DNA of 52,667 nucleotides from Methylobacterium sp. (GCA_013823325.1 PNLY01000032.1:1-52667), one strand, 5' to 3'; counted from the stretch's first letter, positions 1 to 7,883 are shown. The notes: generated by a model not told the origin, from the letters alone. Program-made: numbers and translations.

Positions 1-666
1 GGTGCCGAACTTCTTGATGTCGGAGACGATGGTCTGCCAGTCGGAATGGCCGAACGGGGTGTAGTTGATCAGGATGTCCTCGGACTTCACGCCCTTGGAC
101 TTGAGGTACGCCTCGAGGATCTTGTTGGTCGTGCGCGGATAGACATAGTCGGTGCCGGCCAGCACCCAGCGCTCGACCTTCTCCTCCTTGGCAAGGTAGT
201 CGACGGCTGGGATCGCCTGCTGGTTCGGCGCGGCGCCGGTGTAGAAGACGTTGCGCTCGCTTTCCTCGCCCTCGTACTGGACGGGGTAGAACAGGATCGA
301 GTTCAGCTCCTTGAACACCGGGAGCACCGACTTGCGCGAGACCGAGGTCCAGCACCCGAACACGGCCGCGACCTTGTCCTTGACGATCAGCTCGCGCGCC
401 TTCTCGGCGAAGAGCGGCCAGTTCGAGGCCGGGTCGACCACCACCGCCTCGAGCTTCTTGCCGAGCACGCCGCCCTTCTTGTTCTGCTCCTCGATGAGCA
501 TGAGCATGACGTCCTTCAGCGTCGTCTCCGAGATCGCCATGGTGCCGGAGAGCGAGTGCAGGATGCCGACCTTGATGGTCTCTTGCGCCTGCGCCGGCAG
601 CAGCGAGGAGAGAACAGTGGCGCCCGCGAAGGCGGCGCCGATGACCGTGCGACGAGTGAGTTTCAC
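1..666 (-). CDS. urtA: Urea ABC transporter substrate-binding protein UrtA (N-terminal part, runs off window)
   Basis: Reading leftward from a GTG at 666, an open frame of 222 codons continues to base 1 without a stop. It begins with an export signal ([16 protein letters not shown], then LPAQAQ) followed by [47 protein letters not shown] and [10 protein letters not shown], which are hallmark UrtA segments rather than generic branched-chain amino acid binding proteins. UrtA binds urea in the periplasm and delivers it to UrtBCDE, whose genes should lie left of the window. A GGGGGA Shine-Dalgarno sits just upstream of the GTG, and a sigma-54 promoter match lies about 75 bases upstream, as expected for a nitrogen-limitation operon. 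Confidence 0.95.
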   Translation of the reverse strand, partial: MKLTRRTVIGAAFAGATVLSSLLPAQAQETIKVGILHSLSGTMAISETTLKDVMLMLIEEQNKKGGVLGKKLEAVVVDPASNWPLFAEKARELIVKDKVAAVFGCWTSVSRKSVLPVFKELNSILFYPVQYEGEESERNVFYTGAAPNQQAIPAVDYLAKEEKVERWVLAGTDYVYPRTTNKILEAYLKSKGVKSEDILINYTPFGHSDWQTIVSDIKKFGT

Positions 667-1034
667 TGCGATGTCCCCCGAGGGTCCCTGTTGACCGCGC
701 CCCTCCCGGGCGCAGTTGCCTTGTCGGCTGGCGTAGGGATCGCAAGCGACGTGCCAACCCGGCGAAAGGCCATCTCGGCACCGCAACAAGGCGTGCTCAG
801 GGCAGCTTTCGGAGCGATTTCCTGCGGGCTCGCCGCAATTTGACGCAAGGAAGATGCGGAGCGGCCGCACATGGTCACGCCATAGGCAGATTGCGAGCCT
901 ATAAAATAGGCAAAACTATCAAGAGCCGGCCCATTGCCCGGTTTTATTGCAATCCTGAGGTCTGTGAAGCGCTCAATCTTTACCGTTTACGAGGTGCCGG
1001 GAATCACCCTAGCCTCTCCTTGTCGGTAACAACT
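667..1034. other. Intergenic region between urtA and the mini-ORF
   Basis: About 370 bases without a convincing gene. It holds the urtA sigma-54 promoter and an AT-rich patch near 890-960 with the short inverted repeat CCTAT-AAA-ATAGG at 898-910. A forward open frame at 840-1046 has no ribosome site, no recognisable domain and unlike codon use, so I treat it as chance. Confidence 0.5.
741..757 (-). promoter_or_regulatory. Sigma-54 (RpoN) promoter of urtA
   Basis: On the minus strand the bases read TTGGCACGTCGCTTGCG: TGGCAC, five bases, then TTGC, matching the RpoN -24/-12 consensus with correct GG/GC spacing. Transcription would start near 730, giving a leader of about 65 nt. In this order the urt operon is commonly NtrC/RpoN controlled. 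No NtrC enhancer sites were identified with confidence. Confidence 0.8.
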
Positions 1035-1051
1035 GAAAGGAGGTGATCCAG
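1035..1051 (+). promoter_or_regulatory. 17-nt perfect complement of the 16S rRNA 3' tail (hyper-strong Shine-Dalgarno)
   Basis: GAAAGGAGGTGATCCAG is exactly complementary to the universally conserved 3' end of 16S rRNA (CTGGATCACCTCCTTTC). Ordinary ribosome sites use 4-8 of these bases. A GTG begins at the last base, seven bases after the AAGGAGG core, the normal distance for initiation. It is not a 16S gene fragment, since the flanks show no rRNA similarity. Confidence 0.85.
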
Positions 1052-1128
1052 TGTCTCATTGTCATCAACCGCTGTCGCGGGGGGCGCATGGCCTGGACTC
1101 GTCCCATGAGGGGTTCGGTTGCGCGTGA
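1051..1128 (+). CDS. 25-residue Cys/His-containing mini-ORF behind an extreme Shine-Dalgarno
   Basis: GTG-initiated frame of 25 codons ending in TGA. The peptide begins MSHCHQPLSRG and ends HEGFGCA; it has two cysteines (4 and 24) and four histidines, so a metal-binding role is conceivable but unproven. Its start sits at the ideal distance from the 17-nt anti-SD complement, and a strong hairpin terminator follows 48 bases after the stop, so it looks like a self-contained short transcript of about 170 nt. It could alternatively be a leader peptide or a ribosome-capturing regulatory RNA in which the peptide is incidental. I recognise no family. Confidence 0.5.
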   Translation: MSHCHQPLSRGAHGLDSSHEGFGCA

Positions 1129-1176
1129 GTTTCCGTGACGCTTAGCCCTGTTACCGGGGCTGCGGTTCGGCAATGG

Positions 1177-1202
1177 AAGGGCTGCCCGCAAGGGCAGCCC
1201 TT
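1177..1202 (+). terminator. Hairpin terminator after the mini-ORF
   Basis: Perfect 11-bp stem (AAGGGCTGCCC / GGGCAGCCCTT) with GCAA loop, followed by TTCTCCGTTT. Its position before the rnr start argues that the mini-ORF and rnr are separate transcripts and that an in-frame ATG at 1173 is not the rnr start. Confidence 0.75.
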
Positions 1203-1313
1203 CTCCGTTTGGAGCAGCAGTTCTGCACAGGCCGTTCTGGCGCCCTCGCCCGTGGCGTGGCAGAAACCCTCCATGTCCTTCGCGCCCAGCAGCCGTTGAC
1301 GAGGCCCGAGCCT

Positions 1314-3608
1314 TTGTCCCGCCCCGATTCCGACCTCTCCCGCGACGCCATCCTCGCCTTCATCGAGGAGGAGCGCGCCGCCGGCCGCGAACCCGGTCGG
1401 CGCGACATCGCTAAGGCCTTCCAGCTCGATGCCGGCGGCAAGATCTGGCTGAAGCGCCTGCTGCGCGAGCTCGAGCTTGAAGAGAATGGCGGCACAGGCC
1501 CGGTCAAGCCACACGCCGCCCTGCCCGCCGTCCTGCTCTGCGAGATCAAGACGCGCGACCGCGAGGGCGATCTCGTCGCCGCCCCGCTCGAATGGAACGA
1601 GGATGACCAGGGCGAGGCGCCAAAAATCCTGATCGAGCGCCAGCGCGAGTTCCGCCGCAAACCCAGGACGCCAACCGCCGCTGCCCCGGGTATCGGCGAT
1701 CACGTCCTGCTCAAGCTGACGCGGCTGCGCGGCGTCGACGGCTATCAATGGTCCGGCCGCACGCTCAAGGTGATGGGCAAGGCCAAGGCGCAGGTGCTCG
1801 GTATCTTCCGCGCCTTGCCAGATGGGTCCGGCCGGCTCGTCCCCGTCGACAAGAAAGCGCAGGGGCGCGAGGCGCTGATCCCGAAGGGGCAGACCGGCAA
1901 CGCCGAGGATGGCGATCTCGTCTCGGTCTCTCTTGCCCGCGAAAGCCGCTTCGGCCCGCCGCAGGCCAGGGTGCGCGAGCGCCTGGGCTCGCTGAAATCC
2001 GAGCGCGCGGTCTCGCTGATCGCGATCCACGCCCATGGCATCCCCAACGAATTCCAGCCGGCGACGATCGCCGAGGCGGAAGCGGCAAAGCCCGCCACGC
2101 TCGCCGGCCGCGAGGATTGGCGCACCCTGCCGCTGATCACCATCGATCCGGCCGACGCCAAGGATCATGACGACGCCGTCCATGCCGCGCCCGATGATGA
2201 CCCGGACAACCCCGGCGGCCATGTCGTCACCGTCGCCATCGCCGACGTCGCGTCTTATGTCCGCCCCGGCTCGGCGCTCGATCGCGAGGCGCTGGAGCGC
2301 GGGAATTCGGTCTACTTCCCCGACCGCGTCGTGCCGATGCTGCCCGAGCGGATCTCGAACGATCTCTGCTCGCTGCGCGGCGGCGAGGACCGCCCGGCGC
2401 TGGCCGTCCGCTTGATCCTCAAGGCCGACGGCTCGAAGAAGAGCCACAGCTTCCATCGCGTCATGATGCGCTCGGCGGCAAAGCTCTCATATCAACAAGC
2501 CCAGGCCGCGATCGACGGCAAGACGGACGATCTCACCGACCCGATCCGGCAGAGCATCCTGATGCCGCTCTGGGCTGCGTACGGCTCGGCCGCTCGTGCC
2601 CGCGACGCGCGCCAGCCGCTCGATCTCGACTTGCCCGAGCGCAAGCTCGTCCTCGACGCCGACGGCAAGGTCACCCGCGTGATCGTGCCGGAGCGGCTCG
2701 CCGCGCACCGGCTGATCGAGGAGTTCATGATCCTCGCCAACGTCGCAGCGGCCGAGACACTGGAGAAGGCCAAGAGCCCGCTGATCTATCGCTGCCATGA
2801 CGAGCCCTCGCTCGAGAAGATGCGGGCGCTCGGCGAGGTCCTGGCCTCGATCGGCATCAAGCTGCCGAAGGACGCGGCGCTGCGGCCGGTGCTGTTCAAC
2901 CGCATCCTCGCCATGATCAAGGGCTCGGAGAACGAGCTCCTGATGAACGAGGTCGTGCTGCGCACCCAGGCGCAGGCCGAATATGTCGCCGAGAACTACG
3001 GGCATTTTGGCCTGAACCTGCGCCGCTACGCCCATTTCACCTCGCCGATCCGCCGCTATGCCGACCTGATCGTGCACCGTGCCCTGATCTCCGCGTTGAA
3101 GCTGGGCGATGACGGCCTGCCGAAAGCGACGACGCTCGCCGAGCTGCGCGAGGTCGCGACTAGGATCTCGGCGGCCGAGCGGCGCGCCATGGCGGCCGAG
3201 CGCGAGACCACCGACCGGCTGATCGCGCATTTCCTCGCCGATCAGATCGGTTCGAGCTTCGACGGGCGCATCGCCGGCCTCAACCGTGCCGGCCTCTTCG
3301 TCAAGCTCGACGGCACCGGCGCCGACGGCTTCATCCCGGCCTCGACCCTGGGCGCCGACTACTACCGCCATGACGAGCGCGCCCATGCGCTGGTGGGCGA
3401 CCGGACCGGCGAAAGCTGGCGCCTCGGCGACCGCGTCCATGTCAAACTGGTCGAGGCGGCGCCGGTCGCAGGGGCGCTCCGCTTCGAGCTGCTCACAGAG
3501 GGCAGGCCCGCGACATCCGACCGCTCTGGCAAAAGGTCACGCCCTGCTTTACCTATGGGGCGAAAGAAGGGCCGGCCCCCGCCTACACGATCAGGCCGCA
3601 GACGCTGA
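1314..3608 (+). CDS. rnr: Ribonuclease R
   Basis: 3'-5' exoribonuclease of the RNase II/RNB family that degrades structured RNA and takes part in rRNA and tmRNA-linked quality control. About 764 residues from a TTG at 1314, with GAGG ten bases upstream; the frame stays open to ATG 1173, but that runs through the terminator hairpin. The RNB metal-binding signature IDPADAKDHDDAVHA lies near residue 280, ISNDLCSLRGG follows, and HFTSPIRRYADLIVHR near 575 is the diagnostic RNB motif. An S1 RNA-binding domain (GRIAGLNRAGLFVKL) occupies roughly 640-725, and the C-terminus is a short Arg/Lys/Pro-rich tail. The gene heads the conserved rnr-DUF983-Nudix-rpmG run. Confidence 0.93.
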   Translation: MSRPDSDLSRDAILAFIEEERAAGREPGRRDIAKAFQLDAGGKIWLKRLLRELELEENGGTGPVKPHAALPAVLLCEIKTRDREGDLVAAPLEWNEDDQGEAPKILIERQREFRRKPRTPTAAAPGIGDHVLLKLTRLRGVDGYQWSGRTLKVMGKAKAQVLGIFRALPDGSGRLVPVDKKAQGREALIPKGQTGNAEDGDLVSVSLARESRFGPPQARVRERLGSLKSERAVSLIAIHAHGIPNEFQPATIAEAEAAKPATLAGREDWRTLPLITIDPADAKDHDDAVHAAPDDDPDNPGGHVVTVAIADVASYVRPGSALDREALERGNSVYFPDRVVPMLPERISNDLCSLRGGEDRPALAVRLILKADGSKKSHSFHRVMMRSAAKLSYQQAQAAIDGKTDDLTDPIRQSILMPLWAAYGSAARARDARQPLDLDLPERKLVLDADGKVTRVIVPERLAAHRLIEEFMILANVAAAETLEKAKSPLIYRCHDEPSLEKMRALGEVLASIGIKLPKDAALRPVLFNRILAMIKGSENELLMNEVVLRTQAQAEYVAENYGHFGLNLRRYAHFTSPIRRYADLIVHRALISALKLGDDGLPKATTLAELREVATRISAAERRAMAAERETTDRLIAHFLADQIGSSFDGRIAGLNRAGLFVKLDGTGADGFIPASTLGADYYRHDERAHALVGDRTGESWRLGDRVHVKLVEAAPVAGALRFELLTEGRPATSDRSGKRSRPALPMGRKKGRPPPTRSGRRR

Positions 3609-3632
3609 TGCCCTGAACCACGAAGACTCTCC

Positions 3633-4076
3633 ATGTCCATACATTGTCACCATCCCAAGCCGGTCCAGGCTCGCGACTGGCGTCAGGCTATGCGTCGCGG
3701 CCTCTTCGGCCGTTGCCCGCATTGCGGCCAAGGCAAGCTCTTCCGCGCCTTCCTGAAGCCGGTCGATTCCTGCGAGGCCTGCGGCGAGACCCTGCACCAC
3801 CAGCGGGCCGACGACCTGCCGCCCTATATCGTCATCACCATCGTCGGCCACGTCGTCGTCGGCGGCATCCTGCTGGCGGAGAAATACGCCGACTGGTCGA
3901 TCGCCCTGCATCTCTGGGTCTGGCTGCCGCTCACCGTCTTCCTCAGCCTGGCGCTGATGCAGCCGGTCAAGGGCGCGGTCATCGGCCTGCAATGGGCCCT
4001 GCGCATGCACGGTTTCGGCGGCGCCATGCCCAAGCCCGAGCGGCAGCCCGCCATGAAGGCGATCGGCGGTAGATGA
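3633..4076 (+). CDS. DUF983 family membrane protein
   Basis: 147 residues. The N-terminal part carries a zinc-ribbon-like pair of CxxC motifs (CPHCGQGKLF and CEACGE), followed by two hydrophobic segments near residues 65-85 and 90-115 (YIVITIVGHVVVGGILL and LWVWLPLTVFLSLALMQPV). This arrangement is typical of DUF983, a small inner-membrane family of unknown function common in Alphaproteobacteria. The gene starts 24 bases after rnr, and its stop overlaps the Nudix start by four bases (ATGA), so it is probably cotranscribed and translationally coupled. Confidence 0.85.
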   Translation: MSIHCHHPKPVQARDWRQAMRRGLFGRCPHCGQGKLFRAFLKPVDSCEACGETLHHQRADDLPPYIVITIVGHVVVGGILLAEKYADWSIALHLWVWLPLTVFLSLALMQPVKGAVIGLQWALRMHGFGGAMPKPERQPAMKAIGGR

Positions 4077-4807
4077 ACGACCACACCATCACCCTGACCC
4101 AGGCCGAGCGGGCGCGCACCAACGTCAACCTGCGCCCGCGCGATGCCGCGACCATGCTGATTCTCGATCATTCCGGGAAGAAGCCCAGGGTGCTGATGGG
4201 CAAGCGCCATCCCGGCCACAAGTTCATGCCGGGCAAATACGTTTTCCCGGGCGGGCGCATCGAGCCGGGCGACCGCCGCATGGCCGCGACCGGCGCCCTC
4301 GCCGGCCCTTGCGAGCAGCGTCTGCTCGCCCGCTGCGTGCGCCCGAGCGTCCAGCGCGGCCGAGCACTGGCGCTGGCGGCGATCCGCGAGACCTTCGAGG
4401 AAACCGGCCTGATCTTCGGCAGCGCCGATTACGGCGCGCCCGAGAACCCGCCCGAGGGCGTCTGGGCGGATTTTGCCGCCAAGGGCGTCTTCCCCGATCT
4501 CGGCGCCATCACCTTCGTCGCCCGCGCCATCACGCCGCCGCGCCGGCCCAAACGCTTCGACACCCGCTTCTTCGCGGTCGACGCTCGCGCCGTCGCCGGC
4601 AAGGTCGAGGGCGTGATCGGGCCCGATTCGGAGCTCATCGACCTCGTCTCCGTCACCTTCGACGAGGCGCGCGAGCTCGACCTGCCGACCATCACCAAGG
4701 TGATCATCGCCGAGGTCGAGGAGCGCTTGAAGGCCGGATTCGCCCAGTATCTGCCGGTTCCGTTCTACTGGGAGAAGCGCGGCAGCTTCGTGCGCGAGCT
4801 GCTCTGA
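4073..4807 (+). CDS. Nudix hydrolase
   Basis: 244 residues. The Nudix box is recognisable but split: GGRIEPGD precedes an insertion of roughly 35 residues before AAIRETFEETGLIFG (REUxEExG signature). Such an insertion is seen in NUDT19-like and related Nudix proteins that act on CoA or larger nucleoside diphosphate derivatives; the actual substrate cannot be read from sequence. PGKYVFPGG precedes the box as in canonical members. It overlaps the upstream DUF983 gene by four bases and lies about 150 bases before rpmG. Confidence 0.88.
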   Translation: MNDHTITLTQAERARTNVNLRPRDAATMLILDHSGKKPRVLMGKRHPGHKFMPGKYVFPGGRIEPGDRRMAATGALAGPCEQRLLARCVRPSVQRGRALALAAIRETFEETGLIFGSADYGAPENPPEGVWADFAAKGVFPDLGAITFVARAITPPRRPKRFDTRFFAVDARAVAGKVEGVIGPDSELIDLVSVTFDEARELDLPTITKVIIAEVEERLKAGFAQYLPVPFYWEKRGSFVRELL

Positions 4808-4960
4808 CGCGATCTGCGAGGGAAAATCGGGCAGCTGGCCCGATATTCCTTGACTTGCCGGCGCCGATACGGCATTCCCCGCCCATCGGATTGCCGGGCT
4901 CGCCCGGCCATTTTGTTTTAGTGCGGGCCCAGGCGGCCCCATCTGTTCGAGGGCTCCGCC

Positions 4961-5128
4961 ATGGCCAAGGCCGTGACCATCAAGATCAAGCTCATCTCGA
5001 CCGCGGACACCGGGTACTTCTACGTGACCAAGAAGAACTCGCGTACGATGACCGAGAAGATGTCGAAGAAGAAGTACGACCCCGTCGCGCGCAAGCACGT
5101 CGAGTTCAAGGAAACCAAGATCAAGTGA
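4961..5128 (+). CDS. rpmG: 50S ribosomal protein L33
   Basis: 55 residues starting [18 protein letters not shown], with [24 protein letters not shown] and the C-terminal KETKIK, all standard L33 segments. This bacterial type lacks the zinc-binding CxxC pairs, so it is the zinc-independent form. The ATG at 4961 is preceded by a purine-rich GAGGGCTCCGCC. A strong rho-independent terminator follows 36 bases after the stop. A TTGACT at 4851 could be the -35 box of its own promoter, but no good -10 is seen. Confidence 0.97.
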   Translation: MAKAVTIKIKLISTADTGYFYVTKKNSRTMTEKMSKKKYDPVARKHVEFKETKIK

Positions 5129-5163
5129 GGCCTTCCGCCTGACTGCTTGATCTGGTTTTGAAG

Positions 5164-5189
5164 AACCGCCCCTCGCAGGGCGGTTTTTT
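5164..5189 (+). terminator. Rho-independent terminator of rpmG
   Basis: Stem AACCGCCC / GGGCGGTT with loop CTCGCA, and a run of six T within and after the right arm. It closes the rnr-rpmG block. Confidence 0.92.
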
Positions 5190-5271
5190 CGTTCTGGGGG
5201 AATCGCGGCCAGCGCTGTTTGGGAGTGCGCGGCGCCATTTCCCTGGCGTCCTGGCCTCGGATGCCGCGGCC

Positions 5272-5463
5272 TCAGCCTTCGCCGGCCGAGCGCTCTTTCA
5301 GCAGCTCGTTCAGGCGGTCCTGCTTCTCGTTGAGCAGATCCGACAATCTCTCCTCGCTCCCGGAGCCGGATGCGGCGGTAGCTTGTTCCGTCAGGTCGGA
5401 AATCTGCCGGCGCAACAGTGCGATCAGATCGTCCAGCGCTTCGCGATTGCCGTTCTCCGCCAT
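5272..5463 (-). CDS. Small coiled-coil-like hypothetical protein
   Basis: 63 residues from ATG 5463 (MAENGNREALDDLIALLRR); a GGAG lies nine bases upstream, better than for the in-frame ATG at 5478. The protein is almost wholly charged and helical, with Leu/Ile spacing (LIALLRRQISDL, RLSDLLNEKQDRLNELLKE) suggesting two amphipathic helices that could pair as a coiled coil. No membrane segment or known domain is visible. It converges on rpmG across the terminator region. No function is assigned. Confidence 0.55.
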   Translation of the reverse strand: MAENGNREALDDLIALLRRQISDLTEQATAASGSGSEERLSDLLNEKQDRLNELLKERSAGEG

Positions 5464-5810
5464 GGCTGCTGTCTCCATTCGTTCTCGACGCCAAGCGGCG
5501 AATGACCTGCAGGCGACGACCGCAAGGCGAGATCATAGCCGCCGTCCGATAACTCGGCAGCTGATAGATTTGCTCCATGGCGAGGCAAATTCAATCGGCG
5601 CATTCGTAGCAACCGACTCGAATCCTTGGCGCCGCAAGCGGGAGCGGCAAGGGCATCGGCCCGCCTGCCGCCCCTTGGGGACCAACACGGAGAACGGTTA
5701 GATTCTTAGTGTTCGCGGCAAACAAGCTGTAGGCACGATAGGTGAGCCTTTGAAACCGCTCTGCCGACCCCAGCGTAATCGATCCGGGTGGGTTGCAGGG
5801 AGATCTGACC
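5464..5810. other. Intergenic region upstream of the glycine-rich gene
   Basis: 347 bases between two divergent genes. The GC content is visibly lower than in the flanks. No RNA gene, clear promoter pair or repeat could be recognised; it must contain the promoters for both neighbours. Confidence 0.4.
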
Positions 5811-6971
5811 ATGCAAGCCAAGATTACTGGACCTCTTGCAGGCTGCATCTTACTGGCAGTCTGCAATACCGCCCCCACCTCGGCTATGGCCGAAGACGTC
5901 TGTGCGGGGTTGAACCGAAAAGAACGATCCGACTGCCTGAAGCTTTCGTCGCGGATCAAGTCGCAGCTGATGCTGCAATACAGCGCCCTCGGCGTCGGTT
6001 CGGGCAATAGCGTCAGCGGCGGCTCCGGCGCATCCGGCACCGGCATCGGCGGCGGCCGTGGCGGCGACGGGCCGTCGGGCGGCGGGAACAGCAGCGGCGG
6101 CACCGGCCCGTCGGCGGGCAACAACGGCGGCGGCGGCGCGTCCGGCCCCGGCGGCGGCCTACCGGGGGGCGGTACGCCCGGAGGCGGAACCGGATCACGC
6201 GGCATCGGGATCGGGGTGGCTGCCGGCGTCAACGCCGGCGGCACCCGCGCAGGCGCCCGGGTCGGGACCGGGGTCGGCAGCAGGGGGATCGGCGCGACCG
6301 CCGGACTCGGCGCTGACATCGGCGGCAACTCGGTCAATGGCGGCTTCGTCGCCGGCGCCAATTACGGGAACATCGGCGCAGGCGTCGGCGCGGGCGCGAA
6401 TGTCGCGGGCGCCAATGTCGGGGCGGGCGTCGGCGCCGGCGTCAATGGCGGCGGCGCAGGCGCCGGTATTGGCGCCGGAGCCAGCGTCGCAGGTGCCAAT
6501 CTCGGCGCGGGTGTCGGGGCCAGTGCCAACAATAGCGGCGTGGGGGCCGGTGTCGGGGCTGGAGCCGATGTTGGCGGCGCCAATGCCGGCGCGAGCGTCG
6601 GTGCCGGCGCCAACAGTAGCGGCGTCGGGGCCGGCGTCGGAGCCGGAGCCAATGTCAGCGGAACCAGCGCCAATGCCGGCGTCGGTGCCGGCGCCAACAA
6701 CAGCGGCTTGGGAGCCGGTGTGGGGGCCGCAGCCAATGTCGGCGGAACCAGCGCCAGCGCAGGCGTCGGTGCAGCCGCGAACAGCGGCGGCATCGGAGCA
6801 GGTGTCGGAGCCAGTGTCGGGGGCGCCAGCGTCGGTGCCGGCGCCGGTCTCGGCGGCGGCGGCCTGGGCGCCGGCCTCGGGGCCAATGTCGGCGGGCTCG
6901 GCGTAGGCGTGGGTGCCGGCGCCGGAAACGGTGGCTCGTCGACCGGGTCGGACGGCTCCACCCCGAGGTGA
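5811..6971 (+). CDS. Secreted glycine/alanine-rich protein with 28-residue tandem repeats
   Basis: 386 residues from ATG 5811 (GGGAG upstream). Residues 1-31 form a Sec signal peptide ending TSAMA before EDVCAGLNRKERSDCLK, a short charged segment with two cysteines. The rest is almost entirely Gly, Ala, Val, Asn and Ser. From about residue 190 there are at least five copies of a 28-residue unit of the form GVGAGANVxGxxAxAGVGAGANxSGVGA, encoded by imperfect 84-base repeats, with shorter degenerate copies at the end and a STGSDGSTPR tail. Low complexity precludes family assignment; elastin-, silk- or amyloid-like extracellular matrix proteins have similar composition. No sorting signal, membrane anchor or autotransporter domain is visible. 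Confidence 0.8.
   Translation: MQAKITGPLAGCILLAVCNTAPTSAMAEDVCAGLNRKERSDCLKLSSRIKSQLMLQYSALGVGSGNSVSGGSGASGTGIGGGRGGDGPSGGGNSSGGTGPSAGNNGGGGASGPGGGLPGGGTPGGGTGSRGIGIGVAAGVNAGGTRAGARVGTGVGSRGIGATAGLGADIGGNSVNGGFVAGANYGNIGAGVGAGANVAGANVGAGVGAGVNGGGAGAGIGAGASVAGANLGAGVGASANNSGVGAGVGAGADVGGANAGASVGAGANSSGVGAGVGAGANVSGTSANAGVGAGANNSGLGAGVGAAANVGGTSASAGVGAAANSGGIGAGVGASVGGASVGAGAGLGGGGLGAGLGANVGGLGVGVGAGAGNGGSSTGSDGSTPR
6376..6910 (+). repeat. Tandem 84-base coding repeats (28 residues per unit)
   Basis: Successive units start with GVGAG/GIGAG/GVGAA and differ mainly in the Asn/Ser/Gly positions. The period is 28 residues, and synonymous as well as non-synonymous differences separate the units, suggesting an old expansion rather than a recent slippage event. 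Confidence 0.75.
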
Positions 6972-6977
6972 AAGCGG

Positions 6978-7012
6978 CCGGCGTTGCCTCCGCGGATCGG
7001 AGGCAACGCCGG
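6978..7012. terminator. Perfect 14-bp hairpin between convergent genes
   Basis: CCGGCGTTGCCTCC at 6978-6991 and its exact reverse complement at 6999-7012 enclose a 7-base loop. It lies between the stop of the glycine-rich gene (6971) and the stop of the leftward gene ending at 7031, so it can terminate both. No long T-run follows. Confidence 0.65.
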
Positions 7013-7030
7013 TCGTCGCGGCAGCGCCGC

Positions 7031-7357
7031 TCAGAAGGCCGGCTTCGGCACGAACAGGCAGATCGGCCGCTGCGACGGCGCGATCACCGAACCGGTCAGC
7101 ATCCCGCCGCTGCGGCAGATGTGGAAGCGGCCATCCATCGAGGCGCGCGTGTCTCGTTCCGCCACGAAATGCCCGTCATGGGTGAGGTATCCGCCGGGAA
7201 CGATGCGCGGTTCGGGTTCGCGCGCATCGGCATCGAGCCCCATCGGCCAGCAATCGCGGTCGCTGCAGCAATCGTAAGGGTACCAGCTATGCGCGTGAAC
7301 AGGCCCTCCGCCCCACGGCAGCAATGCGAGGCAGAGCGCCGATGCGATGAAACGCAT
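7031..7357 (-). CDS. Small secreted protein with HSWYPYDCCSDRDCWP motif
   Basis: 108 residues from ATG 7357, which has an excellent AAGGAG six bases upstream; the frame extends further upstream without a good start. A Sec signal peptide (MRFIASALCLALLPWGGGPVHA) is followed immediately by HSWYPYDCCSDRDCWPM, a cysteine-rich segment I associate with uncharacterised exported Hyphomicrobiales proteins. Further cysteines (HICRSGG, PICLFVP) would allow disulfides in the periplasm. No enzymatic domain is recognised. Confidence 0.75.
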   Translation of the reverse strand: MRFIASALCLALLPWGGGPVHAHSWYPYDCCSDRDCWPMGLDADAREPEPRIVPGGYLTHDGHFVAERDTRASMDGRFHICRSGGMLTGSVIAPSQRPICLFVPKPAF

Positions 7358-7679
7358 GGGTCGCTCCTTGGAGTCCGCTTTACCGATGAGGCCATGCCGG
7401 CCGGATCGGCGTCGGCTCTTGCGAGGATATAAGGCCAGCAGCTTCGCAGCCGAATAGCAGGGCATGCGAATCGTTGTCAGGTTAGCACGAGACGACGATG
7501 GGTAATGCAGCCTTGCATCCCCTTCGGCGCCTAGTTCTTGGCCAGTATTCGCCGATGGACTCGCCAGTCGCCTTCGACGCGAGCAGTTCGATCCATCTAC
7601 CCGCCAAGCGCTGGCGCCGGGAGCGTCGATCTTCTAGCTTGCAGGCGCGGCTCAGGCCGCGCCATCCGCAGGAGCACCC

Positions 7680-7883
7680 TTGAGCAACGGCCCCGATCCA
7701 GCCGAACAGCACCCGCGCCCGGGCGGGCTGGTGCGCGGCTTCCTGCGTCTGATCGTCGAGGTCGACGAGTCGCGCCGCTGGGCGCACCGGGTGCGGGCCG
7801 CGCTGCTCCTGTTGTTGCTGCTCGTCGGTTTCGGTGTGCTCGGCTACTGGATACCGGAGCTGGTCGAGCGCAATCTGCGCTGA
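7680..7883 (+). CDS. Small single-pass membrane protein
   Basis: 67 residues from a TTG at 7680, with AGGAG five bases upstream. The N-terminus is polar and proline-containing, followed by RRWAHRVRAA and one strong hydrophobic helix (ALLLLLLLVGFGVLGYWI), then the short tail PELVERNLR. Codon use with GC-rich third positions looks genuine. No family is recognised; positive residues before the helix predict a cytoplasmic N-terminus. Confidence 0.5.
   Translation: MSNGPDPAEQHPRPGGLVRGFLRLIVEVDESRRWAHRVRAALLLLLLLVGFGVLGYWIPELVERNLR

Noticed and set aside
840..1046. 68-codon forward open frame upstream of the mini-ORF
   Set aside because: No ribosome site, no recognisable features and no relation to neighbours.
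1035..1051. Possible 16S rRNA gene end (antisense CCTCC tail)
   Set aside because: Only 17 bases match; the adjacent sequence has no 16S similarity and a GTG ORF starts at the correct distance.
1173..1313. Upstream ATG start for rnr
   Set aside because: The extra 47 codons run through a perfect terminator hairpin and have no ribosome site or family similarity.
3824..5578. 584-codon reverse open frame across DUF983, Nudix and rpmG
   Set aside because: Antisense of three recognised genes including ribosomal protein L33.
6376..6910. CRISPR-like repeats
   Set aside because: Repeats are in-frame coding units of 84 bases without spacers; no cas genes are present.
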